From Jiangella asiatica (GTDB lineage: Bacteria > Actinomycetota > Actinomycetes > Jiangellales > Jiangellaceae), in NCBI RefSeq assembly GCF_004349065.1, contig NZ_SMKZ01000015.1:1-64000 (forward strand): DNA of 64,000 bases, read 5' to 3'. The notes under the pieces are model-generated. The model saw only the letters and a program-made list of their open reading frames with translations, searched no databases and was not told where the DNA came from. The first letter of the stretch is position 1. Every line of letters starts with the position of its first letter. Below are positions 8,192-18,406 of the stretch, piece by piece. A program made the position numbers and the translations under genes.

Positions 8192-8725
8192 GTGAGTGAT
8201 TCGAGCCGCCCGTTCCGTCTCTGCGTTGTCTGCGCCGGGAACATCTGCCGGTCGCCCATCGCCGAGACCGTCATCCGCAGTCGCCTGGCCGACGCCGGCC
8301 TGGGCCGCCTGGTAGTCGTCGACTCCGCCGGCACCGGCGGCTGGCACTCCGGTGAGCCGGCCGACCACCGAGCGCTGGCCGCGCTCACCCGCCGCGGCTA
8401 CGACGGCAGTGCCCACCGTGCCCGGCAGTTCCGCCGCGACTGGTTCGACGACGTCGACATCGTCTTGGCCCTGGACCGCGAGAACTTCGCCGACCTCTAT
8501 GCGTTGGCGCCCGACGACGACGCCCGCGCCAGGATCCAGCTGCTGCGATCCTACGACCAGCTGGCGCTGGCCGCCGAGGACACCGACGTCCCCGACCCGT
8601 ACTACGGCGACGACGACGCATTCGAGCAGGTGCTGGTCATGATCGAGACCGCCGCCGACGGGCTCGTCGAGGCCATCCGCGACGAGCTGTCCCAGCCGCT
8701 TGACCCCGATCTCGCCGGGCGATGA
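8192..8725 (+). CDS. Low-molecular-weight protein-tyrosine-phosphatase family protein
   Basis: A 177-residue phosphatase. The active-site P-loop C-X5-R-S is CAGNICRS at residues 14-21, and the general acid lies in VPDPYYGD near residue 134. The family hydrolyses phosphotyrosine, but members encoded beside fructosamine kinases have been shown to dephosphorylate ribose- or erythrose-derived 5- and 4-phospho-ketoamines on proteins. The start is the GTG at 8192. The stop overlaps the start of the kinase gene by four bases (ATGA), so the two are translationally coupled, favouring the deglycation role. Confidence 0.88.
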   Translation: MSDSSRPFRLCVVCAGNICRSPIAETVIRSRLADAGLGRLVVVDSAGTGGWHSGEPADHRALAALTRRGYDGSAHRARQFRRDWFDDVDIVLALDRENFADLYALAPDDDARARIQLLRSYDQLALAAEDTDVPDPYYGDDDAFEQVLVMIETAADGLVEAIRDELSQPLDPDLAGR

Positions 8726-9588
8726 TCGACGACGAGGCTGAGCAGCTCAGCCGGCTGCTGAAGGCGACTGTGTCGTCGGTGAGCCCGGTCGGCGGTGGTT
8801 CCATCTGCGAGGCCCGCCGCGCCGAGCTCGGCGACGGCCGGACGGTGTTCGTCAAGACACGTGCGGGCGCACCAGCCGGCTTCTTCGCCGCCGAGGCAGG
8901 CGGGCTGCACCGGCTCGGCACCGCCCGCAACGGCGTCCCGGTACCGAAGGTGCTCGCCCACGACGACCACCACCTCGTCCTGGAGTGGGTCGCTACCGGC
9001 GTGCCCTCGGTCCAGGCGGCCGAGCGGCTCGGCCGCTCCCTGGCCGCCACCCACCGGCACGGCGCGGACACCTTCGGTTCCGACAGCGACGGCTGGATCG
9101 GCAGCCTGGAGCTCCCCGGCGGCCCGTGGCCCACCTGGCCGGAGCTGTGGGCGTACGGGCGCATCGAGCCGTACCTGCGCGCGGCCCGCAAGGCCGGCGC
9201 CGTAGACCGGCGCACCGTCGCCGACGTCGAACGGGTGATCACCGAACTGCCGCGGCTGGCCGGGCCGGCCGAGCCGCCGGCACTGATCCACGGCGACCTC
9301 TGGGCGGGCAACGTCTTGTGGAGCGTCACCGGTGCCACGTACCTCATCGACCCGGCCGTGCACGGCGGACACCGCGAGACCGACCTGGCCATGCTCGCGC
9401 TTTTCGGGCTGCCGCACCTGGAGCGGGTCGTCGCCGCATACGACGAGGTCTGGCCGCTGGCGCCGGGCTGGCGCGAGCGGGTCGCCCTGCACCAGTTGCA
9501 CCCGGTGCTCGTGCACGCGGTCCTGTTCGGCGGGTCCTACGGAGCCCAAGCCGGGCAACTGGCCCGCGCCGCTCTGCGCGCCGCCTGA
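8722..9588 (+). CDS. Fructosamine/ketosamine-3-kinase family protein
   Basis: A 288-residue small-molecule kinase of the APH-like fold. Seen: the catalytic loop LIHGDLWAGN near residue 190 and the metal-binding LIDPAVHGGHRE near 210, both diagnostic of the fructosamine kinase family. It phosphorylates the 3-hydroxyl of ketoamines formed when sugars react with protein lysines; the product breaks down spontaneously and frees the lysine. Bacterial members prefer ribulosamines and erythrulosamines. The coupled phosphatase at 8192 would remove the original phosphate when the glycating agent was a sugar phosphate. Confidence 0.87.
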   Translation: MIDDEAEQLSRLLKATVSSVSPVGGGSICEARRAELGDGRTVFVKTRAGAPAGFFAAEAGGLHRLGTARNGVPVPKVLAHDDHHLVLEWVATGVPSVQAAERLGRSLAATHRHGADTFGSDSDGWIGSLELPGGPWPTWPELWAYGRIEPYLRAARKAGAVDRRTVADVERVITELPRLAGPAEPPALIHGDLWAGNVLWSVTGATYLIDPAVHGGHRETDLAMLALFGLPHLERVVAAYDEVWPLAPGWRERVALHQLHPVLVHAVLFGGSYGAQAGQLARAALRAA

Positions 9589-9723
9589 TCGTTCTGCGGG
9601 GGTTCGCCGGGCTTGCGGCTCCGTCTGAGGGCGGACACGCATCCTCGGCATCACGAATGAGCTGGCCCCGTGGGTCGAGCCGGTAGGTTCTCAGTCGACC
9701 GATCGATCGAGCTGGAGATATCC

Positions 9724-10779
9724 GTGATCACGGCCCAAGGACTGCACAAGCGATACGGCGCCAAAGTCGCCGTCGACGACCTCTCGTTCGAGGTCCGCCC
9801 CGGCATGGTGACCGGCTTCCTCGGACCCAACGGGGCCGGCAAGTCAACGACCATGCGCCTGATGCTCGACCTGGACAACGGCAGCGGCCAGACCCTGTTC
9901 GACGGCCGCCGCTTCGGCACCATCCGCCACCCGATGCGCGAAATCGGCGCGGTCCTAGAAGCCAAGGCGTTCCACCCCACCCGCACCGCCCGCAACCACC
10001 TGCGCATGCTCGCCGCGGGTAGCGGCATCCCCGCGACCCGCGCCGACGAGGTCCTTGAGTTCGTCGGTCTCGCCGACGTCAAACGCAAGAAGCCCAAGAG
10101 CTTCTCCCTCGGCATGGCCCAACGCCTCGGCCTGGCCCAGGCCCTGCTCGGCGACCCAGGCACCCTCATCCTCGACGAACCCGCCAACGGCCTGGACCCC
10201 CACGGCATCCACTGGCTGCGTGACGTCCTCAAATCGCTGGCCGGCCAGGGCCGGACCATCTTCGTCTCCAGCCACCTGCTCTCCGAGATGTCGCTCATGG
10301 CCGACCAACTCGTCGTCATCGGCCGCGGCCGCATGATCTACAACGGCGACGTCGACGGCTTCGTCCGCGAGTTCACCCAGGCCACCGTGCTCGTCCGCAC
10401 CCCGCACACCACTCAGCTCACCACCGCCCTGGGCAGCCTCGACGGCGTCACCGTCGAGGCGCTGCCCGCGGCGGCGGCCGTCGCGGCGGCCACCGCCGAT
10501 CCGGTCGACCCGGCCGCGGTTGCCGCCCTGCCGGCCGGCTCGCAGCCGTCGGGGGCGCTGCGAGTGGCAGGCACCGACGCCGCCACCGTCGGCGAGGTCG
10601 CCTTCCACGCGGGCGTCCTGCTGCACGAGCTCACCACCCAGACCGCATCGCTGGAGACCGCCTTCATCACCGCCACCGGGGCCAGCGAGGAGTACGTGGC
10701 GCACGATCTGGGCCCGGCGCCGCCACCACCGCAACCGCCGCCAGCGGCCGGTGCCGAGACCACTGGGGGTGCGGCGTGA
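9724..10779 (+). CDS. ABC transporter ATP-binding protein (ABC-2 type exporter)
   Basis: A 351-residue ATPase. Walker A GPNGAGKST, signature SFSLGMAQRLGLAQALL, Walker B TLILDEPANGLDP and switch SSHLL are all present in the first 215 residues. The remaining 130 residues hold an alanine-rich linker and a proline-rich tail (PPPPQPPP). The family powers export or membrane remodelling with an ABC-2 permease, here the next gene. The GTG at 9724 follows GGAG; an earlier in-frame GTG at 9670 would add 18 residues without a ribosome site and is rejected. The stop overlaps the permease start. Confidence 0.9.
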   Translation: MITAQGLHKRYGAKVAVDDLSFEVRPGMVTGFLGPNGAGKSTTMRLMLDLDNGSGQTLFDGRRFGTIRHPMREIGAVLEAKAFHPTRTARNHLRMLAAGSGIPATRADEVLEFVGLADVKRKKPKSFSLGMAQRLGLAQALLGDPGTLILDEPANGLDPHGIHWLRDVLKSLAGQGRTIFVSSHLLSEMSLMADQLVVIGRGRMIYNGDVDGFVREFTQATVLVRTPHTTQLTTALGSLDGVTVEALPAAAAVAAATADPVDPAAVAALPAGSQPSGALRVAGTDAATVGEVAFHAGVLLHELTTQTASLETAFITATGASEEYVAHDLGPAPPPPQPPPAAGAETTGGAA

Positions 10780-11552
10780 CCGACGCACTGCGCTTCGAGT
10801 GGGTGCGGCTGCGCACCCTTCGGTCCACCTACTGGCTCATCGGGCTGGGCCTGCTGGTCACCGCCGGTGTGGCGTTCATCATTGCGTTCGCCACCCGCAA
10901 CGATCCGCTGGACGCCACCAATGTCGCGGCGGTCCTCACCGGCGGTGCGGAGTTCGCCACGTTCATCCCGGTGTTCATGGCCATCATCGGCATCTTCGCC
11001 ACCGGTCACGAGTATCGGCACGGGACCATCCAGCCCACGCTGACCGCGATCCCCCAACGCTCCCGGCTGCTCCTCGCCAAGATCATCATGACCAGCCTCG
11101 TGGCTGTGGTCGTCGTGGCACTCTCTCTCGTGATCAACCTGGTGATCGGGCTGATCTTCTGGGGTGAGGTGCCGTCGTTCGACGCTCCCCTCGACGAGGT
11201 CGTCCCCGGCTACTTCCTGCTCGTCGTGCTCTACACGATCCTCGGCCTGGCACTGGCGCAGCTGTTCCGCGGCGTGCCGTCGGCGCTGGTCGTCCTGCTG
11301 GTCACGCCGCTGCTGGTGGAAGGGCTGATCTCCGGGCTGTCGCTGGTGCCGGCGCTGGACTGGCTGCAGCCGGCGCTGAAGTTCCTACCGTTCTCGGCCG
11401 GCGCCCGGCTGCTGGCCACCGAGCCGTACGAGCCGAACGGCGGGCCCGAGTTCGACTACCTCGACCGCTGGGCCTCCGGCGGGGTGTTCGCGGTGTTCGT
11501 CGCGATCATCCTGGCCGTCGCCTGGATGCTGTTCAAGAAGCGCGACGCCTGA
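10776..11552 (+). CDS. ABC-2 type permease
   Basis: A 258-residue membrane protein with about six hydrophobic segments, the partner of the upstream ATPase (4-base GTGA overlap). It begins with a short cytoplasmic stretch typical of this family (MTDALRFEWVRLRTLRSTYW) and ends with a basic tail after the last helix. Two such permeases usually dimerise around two ATPases. The substrate is unknown; antibiotic or lipid export are common roles of the family. Confidence 0.85.
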   Translation: MTDALRFEWVRLRTLRSTYWLIGLGLLVTAGVAFIIAFATRNDPLDATNVAAVLTGGAEFATFIPVFMAIIGIFATGHEYRHGTIQPTLTAIPQRSRLLLAKIIMTSLVAVVVVALSLVINLVIGLIFWGEVPSFDAPLDEVVPGYFLLVVLYTILGLALAQLFRGVPSALVVLLVTPLLVEGLISGLSLVPALDWLQPALKFLPFSAGARLLATEPYEPNGGPEFDYLDRWASGGVFAVFVAIILAVAWMLFKKRDA

Positions 11553-11571
11553 GCGGCCGGACGGCCCGCGG

Positions 11572-12207
11572 TCAGACGCGCACCACGCCGCGGGCCGTCC
11601 GGAACGACACCGCCTGCACGCCGGGCGCACCGTCCGGCGCCGACCACACCACGTCCACATCGTCGAGCGGGTGGTTCTCCGGCTCGCCCAACCACTCCGA
11701 CACGCGGTGCGGGTCGCCGGCGATCTCGATGCTGAGCAGCTCGACGTCGTGCCCGCCCTTCGACGGATGCTCGGCCGGGTCGGACTCCCAGTGCACGAAG
11801 AACGGCAGCTGGGAGTCGTTCATCAGGCCCATCACGCCGATCTGGCGCCACAGCAGTTCGAACCCGTCCGGGCGCTTGCGGTTGCCGGCGACGGCGGGCC
11901 GGCCGAGCCGCCGCTCGACCGGTTCGAGCTCGTCAACGGCCACCACCCAGCCCAGCCAGCCGCCGCCGGCCTCCGACCGCGCTTTGACCGCCTGGCCGAA
12001 CGGCACGTTGTCGGCGGCGGGGTGATCGAGGACCGCCACCACCTCGAGATAGTGGCCACCGGAGAGCGGGAGCACCCGGTTGCGGGTGCCGAAGCGGGGG
12101 TGCAGGCCGCCCTCGACGAGGTCGACACCGAGGTCGGCGGCGAGTTTGCCGGCCGTGGCGTCGAGTCCGTCGGGCCCCGCGGCGTACGACACGTGATCGA
12201 GGCGCAT
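11572..12207 (-). CDS. VOC-superfamily (glyoxalase-like) protein
   Basis: A 211-residue protein with a glyoxalase-like domain: the start MRLDHVSYAAGPDGLDATA and PRFGTRNRVLPLSGGHYLEV match VOC proteins of actinobacteria, which use paired beta-alpha-beta units to bind a metal. The reaction is unknown. The frame is open up to 12333 but the ATG at 12207 aligns with the domain start. It converges on the ABC permease and is divergent from the GNAT gene at 12400. Confidence 0.75.
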   Translation of the reverse strand: MRLDHVSYAAGPDGLDATAGKLAADLGVDLVEGGLHPRFGTRNRVLPLSGGHYLEVVAVLDHPAADNVPFGQAVKARSEAGGGWLGWVVAVDELEPVERRLGRPAVAGNRKRPDGFELLWRQIGVMGLMNDSQLPFFVHWESDPAEHPSKGGHDVELLSIEIAGDPHRVSEWLGEPENHPLDDVDVVWSAPDGAPGVQAVSFRTARGVVRV

Positions 12208-12399
12208 TCGTGCATCGTGGCAGCCGCACGATCCATTGGCCAACCCGACCGGGCCCACCAGGACGTGAGACCGCGGTGCGTTACGGTTGCCGACCATAGC
12301 CGGCAACAGGACCAAAGGGCGGCGAAGAACCACGAACAGCGCAATGGATCAAGTACGTTCTCTGGCATCGGTTTCAGCGACACCTGGAGGCGAGCGCGC

Positions 12400-12675
12400 G
12401 TGAGCATCGAGATCACCAGGACCGCTCGAAGCTACGCCGCCTATCTGGACGGAACCCGGGTCGGCGAACTCACCTATGCCCGCCGGGGCGACCAGATCGT
12501 CGCCCTGCACACCGAGGTCGACCCGGCCGCCGAGGGCAAGGGCATCGGCGGCGCCCTGGCCCGTGCCCTGCTCGACGACGCCCGCCAAAGCGGGTCCTCA
12601 GTGGTGCCGCAGTGCCCGTTCGTGGCCTCCTACCTGGACCGGCACCCGGAGTACGGCGACCTGGTGGCCAGCTGA
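12400..12675 (+). CDS. Small GNAT-family N-acetyltransferase
   Basis: A 91-residue protein. A GTG at 12400 follows CTGGAGG. The acetyl-CoA loop appears as AEGKGIGGALARALL, and VVPQCPFVASYLDRHPEYGDLV at the end is typical of the short YjdJ/GNAT-like group. These proteins bind acetyl-CoA; their acceptors are mostly unknown. The longer frame upstream (from 11671) is antisense to the VOC gene and is not coding. Confidence 0.82.
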   Translation: MSIEITRTARSYAAYLDGTRVGELTYARRGDQIVALHTEVDPAAEGKGIGGALARALLDDARQSGSSVVPQCPFVASYLDRHPEYGDLVAS

Positions 12676-12710
12676 CCTCACGGCGGCATGGCGACATTGG
12701 CGCGAACACG

Positions 12711-13451
12711 TCACCGCTGGGCCTGGTCCCCGCCTGCCGGCCGATCCACAGTGATGTCGGGGCCGGGCGCTCCTTCCCGCCCGGCCCCACCCGAACCACC
12801 GGTGACGGCGGCGCGCAGCCGGCGGGCCGCCCGCGTCGGGTCGTCCGCGGCGGTGATGGCGCGCACCACGACGACGCGGCGGGCGCCCGCCTCAACGACC
12901 AGCTCGACGGTGCGCTCGTCGATGCCGCCGATGGCGAACCACGGCGTCGACGGGTTCGCCGCCGCGACAGCCCGGACCGTTCCGACGCCGACGGGCGGCC
13001 GGCCCGCTTTGGTGGGTGTCTCCCACACCGGGCCGACGCAGAAGTAGTCGACCTCCGGGTCGGCCTCGGCCACCGCGGCCTGGTCCACGCTGTGCGTCGA
13101 CCGGCCCAGCAGCACGTTCGGTCCGAGCAACCGGCGGGAGGCCGCGACCGGCAGGTCGGTCTGCCCGGTGTGGAAGGCGTGCGCGCCGGCCAGCTCGGCC
13201 AGGTCGGCGCGGTCGTTGACGGCGACCAGCGCGCCGTACTCGGCGGCGACTCTCGCGACCAGCGGCTGCAGGGCCAGCTCGTCCGCGGCGTCGAGGGTCT
13301 TGTCGCGCAACTGCACGATGTCGACGCCGCCGGCCAGCGCGGCGTGCAGGAAGCGTTCCAGATCGCCGCGCTCGCGGCGAGCATCGGTGCACAGGTACAG
13401 GCGGGCGTCGGCGAGCCGCCGGCGCCGGGTCTCACCAGTGGACGTGGTCAC
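12711..13451 (-). CDS. thiE: Thiamine-phosphate synthase
   Basis: A 246-residue TIM barrel that joins the thiazole phosphate and pyrimidine pyrophosphate halves of thiamine. Conserved stretches: [31 protein letters not shown] and WFAIGGI. The C-terminal 30 residues are glycine- and proline-rich and probably disordered. It is divergent from the thiO-thiS-thiG operon. I see no TPP aptamer on its own side, so it may be unregulated by TPP or share a bidirectional promoter in the gap 13452-13502. Confidence 0.93.
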   Translation of the reverse strand: MTTSTGETRRRRLADARLYLCTDARRERGDLERFLHAALAGGVDIVQLRDKTLDAADELALQPLVARVAAEYGALVAVNDRADLAELAGAHAFHTGQTDLPVAASRRLLGPNVLLGRSTHSVDQAAVAEADPEVDYFCVGPVWETPTKAGRPPVGVGTVRAVAAANPSTPWFAIGGIDERTVELVVEAGARRVVVVRAITAADDPTRAARRLRAAVTGGSGGAGREGAPGPDITVDRPAGGDQAQR

Positions 13452-13503
13452 GGCAGGGAGTCTGCCACCGAGCCGGCCGCGCGCACGCGCTACGGTGGGA
13501 AGT

Positions 13504-13587
13504 GCGCGGGAGCCCTGGCGGCAGGGCTGAGAGGGCCAGCAGGCCGACCGCTAGAACCTGACCTGGGTCATGCCAGCGGAGGGAGCG
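13504..13587 (+). promoter_or_regulatory. TPP riboswitch (THI element)
   Basis: The leader contains the conserved thi-box parts: GGGAGCCC, GGGCTGAGAGGG (13522-13533), then GAACCTGACCTGGGTCATGC and CCAGCGGAGGGA. The GGAG near the aptamer end also serves as ribosome site for the GTG at 13593, so TPP binding probably hides the ribosome site, the usual translational mode in actinobacteria. Confidence 0.95.
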
Positions 13588-13592
13588 AACTC

Positions 13593-14779
13593 GTGAACGA
13601 CGCCGTCGTGGTCGGCTGCGGCATCATCGGCGCCAGCGTGGCCTGGCGGCTGTCGCAGGTCGGTCTCTCCGTCACCTGCCTCGACCCTACGCCCGGCGAC
13701 GGTGCCACCTTCGCGGCCGCCGGCATGCTGGCCCCCGTCACCGAGGCGGAGTTCGGCGACGCAGAGCTGACCGGGCTGAACCTGGAGTCCGCCCGGGAGT
13801 GGCCGGGGTTCGCCGCCGAGCTCGCCGAGGCCGCCGGAACCGAGCTCGGCTTCGGCCGCACTGGGACGCTCACCGTCGCCTACGACGCCGGCGACCGGCA
13901 GGAGCTGCGCCGGCTCATGGAGCTGCGTGCCGGCCTCGGCCTGGCCACCGAGGAGGTCTCGGTCGACGCCGCCCGGGCTATGGAACCACTGCTCGGGCCG
14001 CGGATCGCCGGTGCCGCCTGGACCCCGGACGAGCACCAGGTCGACCCCCGCCGGGTGCACGCCGCACTGCTCGCGGTTCTGGCGGCGCGAGGCGTGGAGG
14101 TGGTGCGGCGCCGGGTGGTGGCGCTGGCCGAGCAGTCGCCCGGCGGGCCGGTCACGGGCGCCGTCGACGACCAGGGCACGACGCACTCGGCCGGGGTCCT
14201 GGTGCTGGCGGCCGGGTGGGCCAGCCGCGAGCTGACGCCGTCGTCGGGCGGCTACGGAGCGGCGACGACCACCACGCCGACCCGGCCGGTGAAGGGCCAG
14301 GTACTGCGGCTGGACGCCGGCCCGGAATCGGCGTTCTCGCTGGGCCGGGTGGTGCGCGGCTTCGTCCAGTCCCGCCAGGTCTACCTGGTGCCGCGCGCCG
14401 ACGGCGAGGTCGTGGTCGGCGCCACCAGTGAGGAGCAGCCCGACGATCGCCGGGTCACCGCCGGCGGCGCGTTCGGCATCCTGCGCGACGCCCGCGCCCT
14501 GGTGCCTGGCATCGACGAGCTGCCGTTGGTCGAGCTGACCGCCCGGGCCCGGCCGGGCAGTCCCGACAACTTGCCGATGATCGGCGGCTCGGGCCGGCCC
14601 GGACTGGTGCTGGCCACCGGCCACTACCGCAACGGCATCCTGCTCGCTCCGCTGACGGCCGCGGCGATCACCGCGTACGTTCGGGACGGAGCGGTACCGG
14701 CCTGGGCGGCCGCGGCCGACCCGCGGCGGTTCGTCCGCGCTGTCGGCCCGCGCCGCCTCGCACCCACGGGAGGACGACC

Positions 14780-14783
<4 letters not shown>
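13593..14783 (+). CDS. thiO: Glycine oxidase
   Basis: A 396-residue FAD-dependent amine oxidase of the DAO family that makes the imine of glycine for thiazole synthesis. The FAD-binding start VVGCGIIGASVAWRLSQVG and the C-terminal NLPMIGGSGRPGLVLATGHY are present. The GTG at 13593 lies right after the riboswitch. A longer in-frame extension from 12612 overlaps thiE on the other strand and is rejected. The stop overlaps thiS by four bases. Confidence 0.93.
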
Positions 14784-15794
<1,011 letters not shown>

Positions 15795-15805
15795 CGCCGC
15801 GGGAG

Positions 15806-16327
15806 TCAGACCGGCAGCGCGGTGACGGTCACGGCGGCGGGCCGCCCGCCGCGTTCGTTGCGGTAGGCGCCCGCGACCTTCGGACCGGCGCCGTAGAGCT
15901 GCAGGTGGATCCGGTCGTCCGGCTCGCTGTCGAGGTCCCAGCCGTGCCTGGTGCGCAGCAGATAGGAGCCGTCGTCGGCCTTGACATGCAGGATGCTGCC
16001 GGTGCTGTTGCGCCCCTTCTCGACGACGACGGCGTCGAGGACGCGGTCCGGGCGCTGCGCGGTCGCGGCGCGCCGCCACCGTCGTCCCTCCCGGGTGGCG
16101 AACAACCCGAGCGCCACCAGGAGTCCGAAAGCGGCCACCAGGACGAGCACGAGGGGGACGCTGAACTGCCACTCGACGTCGTCGCGGAACGCGGCACCGG
16201 TCATGGCGACGGCCATGAAACCGAGCATGAACCAGGTGGCGCGGCCAAGCCAGCGGAACGGCACACCGACCCGGCGCAACTGGCGCGATGACAGCAGCGG
16301 CTCCACCGGGTCATGGTACGCGGGCAC
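15806..16327 (-). CDS. Membrane protein of unknown function
   Basis: About 173 residues with two adjacent hydrophobic segments (WFMLGFMAVAMTGAAF and VPLVLVLVAAFGLLVALGLF) near residues 25-80, then a soluble domain containing SYLLRTRHGWDLDSEPDDRI and VAGAYRNERGGRPAAVTV. I do not recognise the family. The frame remains open far upstream (to 17077) but that part is antisense to the HAD gene; the GTG at 16327 is the best fit, with another GTG at 16306. No clear ribosome site. It converges on thiG. Confidence 0.6.
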   Translation of the reverse strand: MPAYHDPVEPLLSSRQLRRVGVPFRWLGRATWFMLGFMAVAMTGAAFRDDVEWQFSVPLVLVLVAAFGLLVALGLFATREGRRWRRAATAQRPDRVLDAVVVEKGRNSTGSILHVKADDGSYLLRTRHGWDLDSEPDDRIHLQLYGAGPKVAGAYRNERGGRPAAVTVTALPV

Positions 16328-16391
16328 CCGGGCGACCGATCTTCGGGTGCGGACTGTTGCCGGTTGATCGTTCCTGGCACGATTCGTCCTC

Positions 16392-16982
16392 ATGGGTCTG
16401 ATCGACGTCCTGCTGCTCGACCTCGACGGCGTGGTGCGCCACTTCGACCCGGAGGTGACGGAGGCGATCGAGAAGCGCAGCGGCCTGCCGCCGGGCAAGC
16501 TGCACGAGACGGCCTTCGAGCCGCGGCTGCTGCAGTCGGTGACCACCGGCACGATGACCCGGGCGGACTGGGTGACCCGTATCGCCGACACCGTCGGCCC
16601 GGTCGCCGCGACGGCCTGGGCGGCGCAGCGTCCCACCGTCGACCGCGACGTGCTGACCACGGCGCGTGCGGTCCGCGCCAGCGGCGTGCGGGTGTGCCTG
16701 CTCACCAACGGCACGGACCGCATCCGGGCCGAGCTGACCGAGCTGGGCATCGCCGACGACTTCGACGTGGTCTTCAACAGCGCCGAGCTCGGGGTCGCCA
16801 AACCGGACCTGCGCATCTTCATGCACGTGCTGCGCACCCTGCAGGTGGACCGGTCCGCCGTGCTGTTCCTCGACGACTCGGCGGGGCACGTCCGCAGCGC
16901 CGCGGCCGTCGGTATGCGGGCGCATGTGTTCCGCACGGCCGGCGACCTGAGCGACGCGTGCAAGACGTACCACCTGGATTGA
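16392..16982 (+). CDS. HAD-family hydrolase
   Basis: A 196-residue phosphatase-like protein with all four HAD motifs: LDLDGVV (Asp10 nucleophile, Asp12 acid/base), LLTNGT, the lysine in VAKPDLRIF, and LFLDDSAGH. A helical cap lies between motifs I and II. The family mostly dephosphorylates small metabolites; the substrate is not deducible. The ATG at 16392 is the only reasonable start, divergent from the membrane protein. Confidence 0.85.
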   Translation: MGLIDVLLLDLDGVVRHFDPEVTEAIEKRSGLPPGKLHETAFEPRLLQSVTTGTMTRADWVTRIADTVGPVAATAWAAQRPTVDRDVLTTARAVRASGVRVCLLTNGTDRIRAELTELGIADDFDVVFNSAELGVAKPDLRIFMHVLRTLQVDRSAVLFLDDSAGHVRSAAAVGMRAHVFRTAGDLSDACKTYHLD

Positions 16983-17031
16983 CCCGCACGGCACCGCCAT
17001 CCGCTACGGTCTGAGCCACGAGGTGAGGCCG

Positions 17032-17547
17032 ATGACCGACGTCGATGCCGTCGTCCCGCTCGACCGGGTGGAACCACCGCTGCGGGCGAACGAGAAGGAC
17101 GCCCTCGTGCTGCGACTGGACTTCCTGCGCGAGACCGTCGTCAACAAGGTCGCCGGGCTCAGCACCGAGCAGGCCACGACGGCGTCGGTGCCACCCAGCA
17201 CGCTGACGCCGGCCGGGATCGTACGGCATCTCATGTGCATCGAGCGGTGGTGGTTCGCCATCGACTTCGCCGCGATGGACGTCCCGGAGCCCTGGTCCGA
17301 CGACGACGCCGGCGGGTTCGACCTGGCGCCCGGCGAGAGCCTCGCCACCGTCGTGCGCACCTACCTCGCCGAATGTGCCCGCTCCAACGAGGTGATCGCG
17401 GCACACGACCTCGACGAGGTGGCCCGCGGCGAAGGCATGGATTTCGACCTGCGCTATGCCGTCGTGCACGTCATCGAGGAGACCGCGCGCCACTGCGGCC
17501 ACATCGACCTGTTGCGCGAGGCCATCGACGGCACCGTCGGCGAGTGA
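17032..17547 (+). CDS. DinB-like protein (DUF664)
   Basis: A 171-residue four-helix-bundle protein of the DinB/DUF664 group, with histidines suited to metal binding in VRHLMCIERWW and ETARHCGHIDLLR. Members act as bacillithiol/mycothiol transferases or have unknown roles. The ATG at 17032 follows GAGGTGAGG by four bases; the GTG at 17023 is part of that ribosome site and is not the start. Confidence 0.85.
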   Translation: MTDVDAVVPLDRVEPPLRANEKDALVLRLDFLRETVVNKVAGLSTEQATTASVPPSTLTPAGIVRHLMCIERWWFAIDFAAMDVPEPWSDDDAGGFDLAPGESLATVVRTYLAECARSNEVIAAHDLDEVARGEGMDFDLRYAVVHVIEETARHCGHIDLLREAIDGTVGE

Positions 17548-17585
17548 CGCCACGGCGTCCCTGCCGTTGAGCTGCGGCGACGCGA

Positions 17586-18323
17586 TCAGGTGGGCAGGGT
17601 GATGCGCACCCGGCGGAACCCGCGGCCCTTGTTCTCGACCTTCGTCACCTCGATCCGGCCGATCTGCCGGGTCGAGGCAACGTGGGTGCCGCCGTCGGCC
17701 TGGAGGTCCAGTCCGACGACGTCGACCAGTCGCACGACCTCGAGGTCGGGCGGCAGCAGGTCGGTGGCGGTCTTGATGATGGGCCCGAGCGCGTATGCCT
17801 CGTCGCGCGGCAGCACCCGGACCTGGATGGCGCGGTCGGCGGCCACCTCGGCGTTGAGCGCCTCGGTCAGGGTGTCCTTGAAGCCGGCGGGCACCTCGGC
17901 CAGGTCGAAGTCGAGCCTGGCCTGACCCGGCTCCATGTTGCCGCCGGTGACCGGCACCCCGAAGTCGCGGAACATCACGCCGCACAGCACGTGCAACCCG
18001 GAGTGGGTACGCATGAGCATGCTGCGCCGCGTGTCGTCCACCGCGCCGCGGACCTGGGTGCCCACCGGCGGCAGGGGATCGTCCGCGTCCGGGACCAGCC
18101 ACAGGTCGTCGCGGGGACGGACGCCGACGATGCGGGTCTGCACGCCACCCCACAGCAGCACGCCCTGGTCCGGCGGCTGGCCGCCACCGCCGGGGTAGAA
18201 GGCGGACCGATCCAGAACCAGACCGTCCTCGGGATCGCTCGCGAGCACCGTGCAGTCCCACTCGCGCAGCGTCTGGTCGTCCAACTCGAGCCGGTGAGTC
18301 CGGCCATGATGATCGTGACGCAC
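17586..18323 (-). CDS. Alanyl-tRNA editing protein (AlaX type)
   Basis: About 245 residues, homologous to the editing domain of alanyl-tRNA synthetase; it hydrolyses serine or glycine wrongly attached to tRNA-Ala. Seen: FYPGGGGQPPDQG, the first zinc-site pair in RTHSGLHVLCG, and the second zinc site in DGGTHVAST, where the usual cysteine of C-x-GTH is aspartate. Start is uncertain: the GTG at 18323 abuts GGGGAG with no spacer. A large inverted repeat lies upstream, between it and gabD on the same strand. Confidence 0.82.
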   Translation of the reverse strand: MRHDHHGRTHRLELDDQTLREWDCTVLASDPEDGLVLDRSAFYPGGGGQPPDQGVLLWGGVQTRIVGVRPRDDLWLVPDADDPLPPVGTQVRGAVDDTRRSMLMRTHSGLHVLCGVMFRDFGVPVTGGNMEPGQARLDFDLAEVPAGFKDTLTEALNAEVAADRAIQVRVLPRDEAYALGPIIKTATDLLPPDLEVVRLVDVVGLDLQADGGTHVASTRQIGRIEVTKVENKGRGFRRVRITLPT

Positions 18324-18406
18324 CTCCCCGACGCTACTCCCCCGATGAGTGGCTGGCCGATACGGCGGCGGATGTCGGCCCAAGGCTCGCACCGGGCAGA
18401 CCACCG

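Noticed and set aside
9670-9723. Earlier GTG start for the ABC ATPase
   Set aside because: Adds 18 unconserved residues and has no ribosome site, whereas the GTG at 9724 follows GGAG.
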